Assembly: GCA_905234755.1 (NCBI GenBank)
Contig: CAJOIT010000006.1
Coordinates: 1 to 64,000, forward strand
Length of the DNA: 64,000 nt
Source: an uncultured Bacteroidales bacterium
Lineage (GTDB): Bacteria; Bacteroidota; Bacteroidia; Bacteroidales; ML635J-15
Direction of reading: 5' to 3'
This document shows, piece by piece, positions 25,891 through 34,900 of this stretch. The translations under genes and the position numbers were made by a program. Position 1 is the first letter of the stretch; each line of letters begins with the position of its first letter. The notes below the pieces were generated by a model. That model saw only the letters and a program-made list of their open reading frames with translations. It made no database searches and was not told where the DNA came from.

Positions 25891-26622
25891 CTACCATTTG
25901 CGACTTTCAAGTCTGAGTTTAGAAAAGAATACAAAAACCGCTATCACGCTTAGGAAATAAACGATGTCGCGCGAATCGACAACGCCACGGCTGATTGAAC
26001 TGTAATGGTCGTTTATGCCTAGCGATTTCACAAAGTCGGTTCCCGTTCCAGTTGAAACCAAGTCCGACAAAAGGTCGAAACCGAGGTAGAACAGGAAGCA
26101 GAAAACTATTCCGAGCAGGAACGACACAATTACATTCTTCGACAGCGAACTTGCAAAAATGCCTATCGAGGCATACACAGCGCCGAGGAAAAACAGTCCG
26201 ATGTACGAACCTGCTATTGCACCATAGTCGACATTTCCGACTGGGTCGGCCAGATTGTGTACCGAAACGAGGAACAACAGCGTAGGTAGCAATGCAATAA
26301 GCACCAATACCACGGCGGCAAGGTACTTTGCCATTACAATCTTGAACTCGGATATTGGACGGGTGAGCAGAAGTTCCATGTTGCCAGTACGAAGTTCATC
26401 GGCAAACATATTCATCGTGATTGCAGGCACGAGGAAGAGGAACACCCACGGTGAAATCAGGAACAGCGTGTCGATGTTTGCCGCACCCACCTGAAAGATA
26501 TTGAAATTTGTTGGGAAAACCCAAGCGAACAGCCCCACAATCAGCAGGAATACGGCAATCACCAGATAGCCGATAGTCGAACTGAAGAAGCCCTTTATTT
26601 CCTTTAAAAACAGCGTGTACAT
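25891..26622 (-). CDS. gldF: GldF-family ABC transporter permease
   Basis: This inner-membrane permease of 243 residues has about six TM helices. The start MYTLFLKEIKGFFSSTIGYL is the classic GldF N-terminus, followed by TMNMFADELRTGNMELLLTRPISEFKIVMAKYLA, the cytoplasmic coupling region of ABC-2 permeases. I chose ATG 26622 over an upstream frame that runs through repeat-like sequence. A -7 promoter element lies 23 nt upstream. The ATPase partner (gldA) is not in this window. Confidence 0.9.
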   Translation of the reverse strand: MYTLFLKEIKGFFSSTIGYLVIAVFLLIVGLFAWVFPTNFNIFQVGAANIDTLFLISPWVFLFLVPAITMNMFADELRTGNMELLLTRPISEFKIVMAKYLAAVVLVLIALLPTLLFLVSVHNLADPVGNVDYGAIAGSYIGLFFLGAVYASIGIFASSLSKNVIVSFLLGIVFCFLFYLGFDLLSDLVSTGTGTDFVKSLGINDHYSSISRGVVDSRDIVYFLSVIAVFVFFSKLRLESRKW

Positions 26623-26644
26623 ATTTGTAAAATAAGACAAACTG

Positions 26645-26652
26645 CAAAGGTA
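26645..26652 (-). promoter_or_regulatory. gldF operon promoter -7 element
   Basis: Minus-strand TACCTTTG (26652-26645) matches TAnnTTTG and lies 22 nt upstream of the gldF ATG. No clear TTG box at the expected distance. Confidence 0.5.
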
Positions 26653-26809
26653 ATTCATAATTGCGAAATGTGGAAAAAAAATTTGGGCTTCGCCAGTTTG
26701 ATGGGCAAAAGCCCGTTTGAATGCTTCGCGTTTCAATGGCTTCGCCCTTTCTAGGTTTCTAGTTGTTAAAACGGCAGACACGAAAATCGCATCCGCCGTC
26801 TGAAAAACT

Positions 26810-29800
26810 TTATTCTTTCACAATCCTGTCACGAGCAATAATGTTGTCGCCATTTATGATGCGATACATATAAACACCTTGCTTTAATGACGAAATGTTT
26901 ATGCTGGTGTTATTTCCCTTGATTTCCTCGGAAAGAACCAAGCGACCTGTAACATCGTGGAAATCAATCGTTGTCTTGCCTTCGGGAAGCGAGTTTAGCA
27001 AAATGTTTAACTCCTCATTTGCTGGATTTGGATAGACATAGATTGCAAACTGTTCAGTTTCGGATTCGGTAACCGCAGTTGTTCTCTTGCTGTTCAGTGG
27101 TGCGTCCATATTGAAATAATAGTCTGCGTCTATTTCTTCATCCATGCAAATGCCGTAAAAGAAGCATAGCACCGAATTTGCATACGCCGATGAAACGCCA
27201 GTGTTGCGTTCTGCAATCGTCTGCAATTCTGCAATCTCGTCTTCAGTTAGTTGTGCATAGTTGCGTCCCGATGAGTAAACTGATTCGCGCAACGACTGGT
27301 ACTGGCAGAAATTGTCGTACTCGGCAAGTTCGTCTGTGGTAAGTGCAAAACGCTGTGGTATCGATGCCAGTTCCTGACGGGCAAGTGCATATTCGCCAAC
27401 TTCGAAGTAACTATTTACTAACGAATATTTTGCTGTCTGGGTATTTATTCGGTTGTACCATCCGTTTAATGCTTCGCGGTCAAAAAACAGAGTATCCTGC
27501 AATATTGCATCAATGTTGCGGTTTGCAATTTCTGCCATTGCACGGCGAATCGAAATGAGAGTATCCTGCATTAGCCTTGCTGTAGCCACAATATCGGCAT
27601 CGCCCTCCTCGAAGTTTTCCAACAGAAAATCATATCCAGCGGCATTATAATCTGCCAAGCGCGATTCGTAAATCTGCTGCAGAGAATCGTAGAGGGTAAC
27701 AAAATCATTGGAAGGGGCTGACTTGCCGACAATTGGACCAATAATAACATTGAAATCGCACAATGTTGAGTTGCAGTCATTGAACGTAGCAAATGCAGTT
27801 CTTGTTACATTGTTTGACACTAAAGACGGATAGTATATGTTCGACGAATATTGTCCGCCACTATGAAAGTATGTGATTGCATGGTCTGAAGTTATATTGT
27901 ATGGCGTTTGCACTGTAAACTTGTTTCCTGCACTCTTTGCAGAAGAACCTTGTACTGACGAGGCACTTTCCAAATAGGCATCCCTGCTGAAATTTCTCTT
28001 GAAGTCGTTGCACTGAAACTGCAATCCTGTATTTGCATTATTGCCTGTCATAAGTGCATAGTAAAATCCCTCAAATGTATTCCTGTATATTATGTTGTAG
28101 TCTCTTCCCGATTCGCTGCAATATATTCCATTGTCAAGCCTTGCATTATTGTTTGATGAGTAGTGCGTGTAGAAATTGTTTTCCTCTATGGTAAATCCTG
28201 AACTATATTTTGTATTTACACCTGCTGTAGTAGTACTTTGGCTAAAAGTCGGATAGGATGTCTCATCGAAATCAGACCGAGTTACGGCATAGTTGTTTAC
28301 CGCCCATACTGCAACACTCCAGTAACATGTATCGAATATAGTACGGTCAACGGAAAACGAATATGTGGAACCTCCATTTGAAGCCTTTATGCCTCTTCCC
28401 ATGCGGGCGAACCTAGACTTTGTAAGTGTTCCTACGCACTGGCAGGTACTGGGGTCGTACACTCCGCTACAATTCGGACCGACAGAAAAAGCAGAGCCGA
28501 TGGATTCGATGGCATACTGCTGTATATTTACCGATGAGCATCCGTTTCGGAAATTACATGCCGTGAAGGATATTCCCTTTACTCCGTTCATTTTTACAAA
28601 ACTTTGGAATGTTATGCCGTTTGACGAGAAAAGATTGTTGTCATCAATTATGAAATCGCAGAATTTAAAAAAGCTTACATCGTTTATCTGCGTGCCATTG
28701 GGTGTTGTATTCGTGTATTCCACAAACTCTGCTGCACGCCCGTTGTTACGCAAAATAGAATGTCCGCTTACTTTTATAATGCCACCTGAATGGTTTGCGT
28801 TTATACTGTCCCAGTTGTGTATGGCACATTTCGCATTTTCTATTACAGAACCATTCTTGACCTCTAGTGTTCCTTGTTCGGTTGCAATCTGACATTCGTT
28901 CTTGTTGCCGACAACATAGATGCCGTCCCACATTTTGCCGGGGCAAAGATTTGTTAGAGTTCCACCATTAACTATGAGTTTGCCGCCAGGACGAATGATA
29001 ATCCTAGCAGTTGGAGAGCAATATGCAGTTGAGGATATGGTTACAATACTTCCATTACTTATTGTAAAAGTGCCAGCAATAACTAAGTCCGATGTAAATG
29101 TTATCGTTCCATTAGTTGTGTAATTGTTGTAATATGTGGATGCTCCTGGAGAAATTAAAACATTTTTTGACTTTGTAACAATATTATTCTCATGTTCTAA
29201 TTTAGCCTTTATCCATCCACCACCATTGCCAATAGGTCTAACTACTATATTTGATGTTCCCTGACCTGAAACTATTTCCATATTGTTGCTTATTTCCCAT
29301 GTCAATGATGTTCCGTTTGGTATTGTACTGCTTAACGAATAAGTATATTCGTTGCATGATGAAATATTGTAATCTCCTTCTATTGCATGATTGTAAAAAT
29401 ATGCTTCCATTACCGCTTTATGGGCATCAATCAGGCCATAACCAACTTCATTGTTCCATTCTCCGTTTGGATGCAAAGAAGGTCCGTTTGTGTATATGTA
29501 TGATGTATTATAGTGTATTTTTTGTGCTGTTTGCTCTATTATTGCTTTTACTTGATTTGTAGTTAAGTTGGGATTGGCAGAAAGCATAAGAGCCGCGACT
29601 CCAGAAACTTGTGGACTTGCAGCTGAAGTACCATAAAAGGAATTGGTATATCCATTATTTAATGATGTTGTTGGAATACCATCTCCAAAAGCAACAACAC
29701 TTAAACAATCTCCATAATTACTACCACCAAAGGTATATACAGCTCTATTTAAATTATTTTTGACAGATCCGACTGATATAACTCCATTTAAAGACGATGG

Positions 29801-30976
29801 ATAACTTACATGATTAACATTATCATTTCCAGAAGCGAAAACGACAACGCATCCCTTTCCATTACGCCCATTTGATAATGCTTCATTTATCGCATTTGTT
29901 ATTATAGGATGATTCAAATTATTTGAAAATCCCCAAGAATTATTTAAAACTGCAGCATTACAATTTTGCCAAGAGTGCCTTATAGCATTTCTTATATTTG
30001 AATTAGAACAAAAATTACCCAACCTATTTGTAATTCGTATAGCAGATATTCTACAATCGGGAGCAATACCTGCCGTTCCTATCGAATTGTGTGTTGAAAT
30101 TATAATACCACTACAATTTTGCCCGTGTCCATCATTATCATTATTGCTTCCACTATTGTTACCTATCGGAGACCAACTATCTGCTATTTTTGTTACTCCC
30201 AAGTTTGTATAAAAATCAACATGTGCATCAATGCCATGATCCAACACAGCAACCTTAATATTACTGCTACCAATCTGAGACATTCCCTTATCCAAAAAAT
30301 CCCATGCTTTTGATATATTAATTGTCGAATTAGAACCATTGTAATACCCTGGGTAACCATTAATATTGGGGTCATTAGTGGTATACGAATTGTCTGATAT
30401 TTCACAATAAAGATCTGGTGTGGAATATTCAACCCACAAACTATCCTTAAGTCGATTTGCAAATTGCATCATTTGCATTTCATTACCAAAAGTTATCCGA
30501 TATTCGTTAAAACCTTCGTAGTTTGATGAATTTGCACCATACGCTATTAATAATCCTTGCACATACTGACTATATTTTGCTGTATCCGTGAATTTAACAT
30601 AAACTTCATTTCTAAGCCAATAATGATAATTATTAATAACTTTTGAAAAAGAAAAGAACTCTATATCATCACTTTTTACCGATATTGCAGAAATAAGAGA
30701 ATCTATATCAATAGTATTCAAAGAAGAACTATTGATTATAATATTGTTTTCCTCGTCATTTTCTATTATTTCGTCATTTGTTGAAACAAATATATTTTTT
30801 AAACGATTAGATATTTGAGTATAATTATTCATATTTTTAATAATCATAATTGCAGATGTAGAATCATTTACCCAAAAATGAGCATTATATCCATCATAGT
30901 AATAATTGGAATTTCCTTGTGAATATGACAACAACCATATCATTATTGTCATAATTATTAATGTAAATTTTTTCAT
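26810..30976 (-). CDS. T9SS-exported S8 (subtilisin-like) protease with beta-helix region
   Basis: This is a secreted serine protease of 1,388 residues. After a signal peptide (about 1-20) and a ~200-residue propeptide-like region, the subtilase domain carries D246 (VAVLDHGID), H284 (DGHGQNCSG), oxyanion N384 (ASGNDN) and S451 (GTSAASP). Residues about 620-1100 look like a right-handed beta-helix (short repeated strands, NGSIVTISSTAYCSPTARI and similar). A helical segment rich in EFD and LAEYDNF follows. The last ~75 residues are a T9SS type A sorting domain (VYPNPANEELNILL ... GVYMYRIINGDNIIARDRIVKE). The lipoprotein gene ends 2 nt upstream, and a GGAGGAG Shine-Dalgarno sequence lies in its last codons. 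Confidence 0.92.
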   Translation of the reverse strand: MKKFTLIIMTIMIWLLSYSQGNSNYYYDGYNAHFWVNDSTSAIMIIKNMNNYTQISNRLKNIFVSTNDEIIENDEENNIIINSSSLNTIDIDSLISAISVKSDDIEFFSFSKVINNYHYWLRNEVYVKFTDTAKYSQYVQGLLIAYGANSSNYEGFNEYRITFGNEMQMMQFANRLKDSLWVEYSTPDLYCEISDNSYTTNDPNINGYPGYYNGSNSTINISKAWDFLDKGMSQIGSSNIKVAVLDHGIDAHVDFYTNLGVTKIADSWSPIGNNSGSNNDNDGHGQNCSGIIISTHNSIGTAGIAPDCRISAIRITNRLGNFCSNSNIRNAIRHSWQNCNAAVLNNSWGFSNNLNHPIITNAINEALSNGRNGKGCVVVFASGNDNVNHVSYPSSLNGVISVGSVKNNLNRAVYTFGGSNYGDCLSVVAFGDGIPTTSLNNGYTNSFYGTSAASPQVSGVAALMLSANPNLTTNQVKAIIEQTAQKIHYNTSYIYTNGPSLHPNGEWNNEVGYGLIDAHKAVMEAYFYNHAIEGDYNISSCNEYTYSLSSTIPNGTSLTWEISNNMEIVSGQGTSNIVVRPIGNGGGWIKAKLEHENNIVTKSKNVLISPGASTYYNNYTTNGTITFTSDLVIAGTFTISNGSIVTISSTAYCSPTARIIIRPGGKLIVNGGTLTNLCPGKMWDGIYVVGNKNECQIATEQGTLEVKNGSVIENAKCAIHNWDSINANHSGGIIKVSGHSILRNNGRAAEFVEYTNTTPNGTQINDVSFFKFCDFIIDDNNLFSSNGITFQSFVKMNGVKGISFTACNFRNGCSSVNIQQYAIESIGSAFSVGPNCSGVYDPSTCQCVGTLTKSRFARMGRGIKASNGGSTYSFSVDRTIFDTCYWSVAVWAVNNYAVTRSDFDETSYPTFSQSTTTAGVNTKYSSGFTIEENNFYTHYSSNNNARLDNGIYCSESGRDYNIIYRNTFEGFYYALMTGNNANTGLQFQCNDFKRNFSRDAYLESASSVQGSSAKSAGNKFTVQTPYNITSDHAITYFHSGGQYSSNIYYPSLVSNNVTRTAFATFNDCNSTLCDFNVIIGPIVGKSAPSNDFVTLYDSLQQIYESRLADYNAAGYDFLLENFEEGDADIVATARLMQDTLISIRRAMAEIANRNIDAILQDTLFFDREALNGWYNRINTQTAKYSLVNSYFEVGEYALARQELASIPQRFALTTDELAEYDNFCQYQSLRESVYSSGRNYAQLTEDEIAELQTIAERNTGVSSAYANSVLCFFYGICMDEEIDADYYFNMDAPLNSKRTTAVTESETEQFAIYVYPNPANEELNILLNSLPEGKTTIDFHDVTGRLVLSEEIKGNNTSINISSLKQGVYMYRIINGDNIIARDRIVKE

Positions 30977-30978
30977 TA

Positions 30979-31371
30979 TTATTTCTCCTCCATGCAGTTA
31001 ATTGTAACAATACCAACACCTCTCCCTTCAACGATTCTATGTCTTACTTTTTTCTTTTGGCTAATACAGCATCGAACCTTGCAACCATCCTTATCTTTAA
31101 CTTTTCTTGGAAGATTGCCATATACGCAACGAATATTTTGGTCGTATTCGTTAATATGTTGTTTTTCAGAATCAGATATAGGAATTTCAGACAGAATTGC
31201 AGAAGTAGTGACTGTGCTACCTGAATAACAATCATACACTTCTTTCTGAATAACATACAAATATCCATCGAAAATATTTTCACACGAACATTCGTTATAT
31301 TTAGTACAACTGCTAAACGCTATCACCCCCATCATCCCGATAAGTAGTGATATAAAAATATTCTTTTTCAT
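30979..31371 (-). CDS. Cysteine-rich lipoprotein preceding subtilase
   Basis: No family is recognised. The 130-residue protein has a lipoprotein signal with lipobox FSSC (C22) and eight further cysteines (including C28, C30, C48 and a CKVRCC cluster), suggesting a disulfide-stabilised periplasmic or surface domain. It is translationally linked to the protease gene 2 nt downstream. A role as inhibitor, chaperone or surface partner of that protease is possible but purely contextual. Confidence 0.7.
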   Translation of the reverse strand: MKKNIFISLLIGMMGVIAFSSCTKYNECSCENIFDGYLYVIQKEVYDCYSGSTVTTSAILSEIPISDSEKQHINEYDQNIRCVYGNLPRKVKDKDGCKVRCCISQKKKVRHRIVEGRGVGIVTINCMEEK

Positions 31372-31390
31372 TACTAATTATTATTTTTTG

Positions 31391-31450
31391 TTTCTGGGCT
31401 TCTTTATTTTTTAGTCTGCCGTTTGCATAAGCCCATTACCTACAAATGGC
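31391..31450 (-). promoter_or_regulatory. Leader with inverted repeat upstream of lipoprotein-subtilase pair
   Basis: Minus-strand GGGCTT (31434-31429) and AAGCCC (31401-31396) are complementary and flank GGCAGACTAA, a 10-mer also found inside the 37963-38057 leader. The organisation resembles the two rightward protease leaders but the preceding hairpin arm would overlap the promoter, so membership of the same family is tentative. Confidence 0.4.
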
Positions 31451-31457
31451 AAAACTA
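31450..31457 (-). promoter_or_regulatory. Promoter -7 element of lipoprotein-subtilase operon
   Basis: Minus-strand TAGTTTTG matches TAnnTTTG, giving a leader of about 70 nt before the lipoprotein ATG. Confidence 0.5.
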
Positions 31458-31459
31458 TG

Positions 31460-31852
31460 TACAAAAATTCCTTTCTAGTAGTTAAGTTAATAATAATCCC
31501 TTTCGTCAATCGCCCGCTGCTAAACGATAAAGTTACCAACTTCCATCGTCAATCACACAAAAATAATACATTTTTTACATCCAACAACTATATGTGCAAA
31601 ATTTTTCAAAAAAATCTTTTATAATTATCAAATGTCCGCTATTCGTTGCCAGTTGTCCATTATTTCTGGTTGTTTTGGGGCTTGCAGGCTTACGGTCTAA
31701 CAGACTTACAGTCCCACATCTTGCAGCCAGACTGCAGGACTGGTCTTCTGTTTGACTTTTAGCCTTCTCTTCTTCCAGCCCTAATTATCCATTATTAATT
31801 GTCCATTGTTTATAAAAATTCTAATTCGTATATCTAAATCCGTAATTTTCAT
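31460..31852. other. Divergent intergenic gap between protease loci
   Basis: This AT-rich gap separates the leftward lipoprotein-subtilase operon from the rightward C10 protease. Around 31676-31750 it carries a degenerate patch of CTTGCAGGCTTACGGTCTAACAG-type repeats like those at 12000-12110 and 63128-63190. No gene is supported. Confidence 0.55.
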
Positions 31853-31860
31853 TACTTTTG
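31853..31860 (+). promoter_or_regulatory. C10 protease promoter -7 element
   Basis: TACTTTTG matches TAnnTTTG. Transcription would start about 31867, immediately before the structured leader, and about 90 nt before the ATG. Confidence 0.6.
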
Positions 31861-31872
31861 CCATACTATTTC

Positions 31873-31934
31873 GTCTGCTAATTTCGGCAAGGGCTTCCCG
31901 CTATTAGTGGATTAATTTATTGATTTAGAAGTCC
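31873..31934 (+). ncRNA. Candidate structured 5' leader (pseudoknot), copy A
   Basis: GTCTGCTAAT (31873-31882) pairs with ATTAGTGGAT (31903-31912) over 10 positions, including G-U pairs. Inside the loop CGG (31885-31887) can pair with CCG (31898-31900). The loop bases GGGCTTC (31891-31897) are complementary, with one G-U, to GAAGTCC (31928-31934) downstream, giving an H-type pseudoknot. The ATG lies 23 nt after the last helix. The same order of elements occurs upstream of the second protease (37974-38039), with base changes that keep pairing. Confidence 0.55.
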
Positions 31935-31956
31935 ATAACATAAAACAAAGTAATAT

Positions 31957-34900
31957 ATGAGAAAATTGTTAATGTTGGCATTATTGGCGCTGTTTTCATT
32001 GCCGATATTTGCAGAGCATGTTGATGTCGAGGTCGCCAGAACCGTAGCTCGGTCGTTCTGGGAACAAAATCTTGGGAAACAGACCCGCGCAACATTCAGT
32101 GATGTCTCATCACAAACAGAGTTTACAAACTTTTACATTTTCAACACAAGCGACGGTTTTGTAATCGTCTCGGCGGATGACATTGCCGTTCCTATCTTGG
32201 GATATTCGGATTCGGGCAATTTTGACCCGGAAAACATTCCTGTAAACATGCACGAATGGCTATTGGGCTACGAACACGACATTAGCTTGGCTATAAGCAA
32301 TGGCGTATCGGCATCGTCAGATATTGCCACCGACTGGAGAAAACTAAGCAGCGGACAAATGGCTTCGCAGAAGCGCAGTCGCTCGGTAAACGCTCTTGTT
32401 CAAACAAGATGGGATCAAGGTTCGCCATACAACACCCTTTGTCCTTACGATTCTGACGAAGGAGCACGCACAGTAACAGGTTGTGTCGCTACGGCAATGG
32501 CACAGATAATGAAATATTGGAACTATCCCACACAAGGTAATGGCAGTCAAACATATACCAGCGGATATGGAGAACTGACAGCAAATTTTGGTCAAACAAC
32601 CTACGACTGGAACAATATGGTGAATTCATATACCAATTCGGCTACTCAGGCACAGAAGGATGCCGTTGCGACTTTGATGTATCATTGCGGTGTTGCAGTG
32701 CAAATGTCGTACGGTGTAAGCAGAACTGGTGGTAGCGGTGCCGTGACTGTTGGTCCCAGCAACGGAACTGCTGAATATGCAATGGAAAACTTCTTCCTAT
32801 ATAAGAATACCCTTAATGGTTGCTATAGGAGTAACTATAGTGAAACCGAATGGAAAAATATGCTGATTGCTGACCTTGATGCAGGCAGACCCGTTATTTA
32901 CACCGGTAGAGGCGATGGTGGCGGACACTGCTTCATTTGCGATGGTTACAACAATAACAACCAGTTCCACTTCAATTGGGGCTGGGGTGGATACTGCGAC
33001 GGTTTCTATGCAATAAACAGTATGGAACCAGGAACTGGCGGTATTGGTAGCGGTAACGGAACATACAACGAAAGCCAGTCGGCAATATTCGGCATTGAAC
33101 CGAATGCCGGTCTTTTTGCAATTCCTAATGCCCTTACTTTCTCAGGTCTTGGCGGAAGCGAAACTTTCATGGTTCGCTCGAGCACAGCTTCAAGCCAGTC
33201 GTGGACGGCAGCTTCAAGCCAGTCGTGGCTAACAATCAGTCCTGCAACAGGTGCAGGCAGCGGAGCAAACACTACCGTTACTGCAACAGCAAGCCGCAAC
33301 AATACAGCGTCGGAACGTACTGCAACCATAACAATAACTCAGGGTAGCGCAACCACTACGGTAACAGTTGTTCAACCGAGCGGTATTGCTAACGACCCAG
33401 GGTGTTTTGGCGAAGACGGCAATTCCACTATGTTCAGGGTATTCGAACCTGGAAACATGATTGTTGTTTGCGGCGAAGGATTCGGATACTATACTACTGG
33501 TCACCAAATTACCAAAGTCAATTTTACAACTTACGATGGTGGACAGACAGGCAACTATTCCGATTATACAAACAATAGCTTTACAATAAAGATTTACGAA
33601 GGTGGAAGTACCGAAAGTTTGGGAGGCGGATATACATCCAACATCGCCAGAGCCATGGGAACACAGGTATATTCGCAAAACTATACCCAGTCGTACTATG
33701 GCGACCAAGAAGTTGTTCTCAATACACCTTATACAATAAACGAAAACACAAATTTCTGGATTGCAATAGTAGCAAATGGTAAGACATTGTTCATGTGCAA
33801 CAAGACAGCGCAAGGTTCACCTATTGCGTATGAAAATTTCTCGGGCAGTGCCGATGCTTTTGATGGCAAATACCTGTTTACCGATACTGATGACGGAACA
33901 GATTACCTTAACTTGGCAACATCTGCAAACTATACCGATGACAGCCATTCATATTTGCAGCTTTATTCATTGCAATTCTTGTTATCGTTCTGCACTATCG
34001 ACCCTTCATTGCTTATGGTAACACCCGAAACTCTTAACTTTAATTCTGAAGGTGGAAACATGAACTTTACCATAAAGGCAAACGCAAATGTGTCGACAGG
34101 ATGGACAGCAAGTTCTAGTGCTTCATGGCTGACACTTTCGGCAACATCGGGAAGCGGCAACGGAGCAACCACCACCGTTACTGCAACTGCTTCTGAAAAT
34201 TTAAGCGGATCCGACAGAAATGCAACAATAACAGTTACTCAAGGTTCCGAAACCAAGGTTATAACCGTAACGCAACCTGATGGTTCGTTTGCCGAAACAA
34301 ACAGATGGTACGGAAACAACGAATCAAATATATATACTCCATATACAAGTGGACATCAGGTTATAATCAGGCCTGAAAATTATGGAAATTATGAGGAAGG
34401 AAGCAAAATTTTGAAAGTAAAGTTTTTTACATACAACGGATTGCAGACAACAAATTACACCGACTACATAAACACGAACTTTACAATCAAGATTTACGAG
34501 GGTAGCAATGTGGACTATAGCTTAACACACAATGGTTATACTACCGATATAAACACTTGCCTTGGCTCAGAAGTCTATTCGCAGAATTATACAGCAGAAA
34601 GTTTCAGTGGAAACGAATATAGCAGAGAGCATACCGTTGATCTAGAAACTCCATATACTATACGTAACGGTGTTAATTTCTGGATTGCCGTTGTGGCAAA
34701 CGGAAATACATTGTTCCTATATAAGAGACAAGATGTTGGAGACCCTGTCGATGCATCCAGCTATACTACAAGTATGGGTGTGGCAGCAGCATCAGGAAAT
34801 TATTTGTACACAACTACTAGCGGTAGTACAGAAGTCCTGATGTTGAATTATTCCGCATATTATGTAAATAATCGGACCGAAGCACAGACAGCAACTATCG

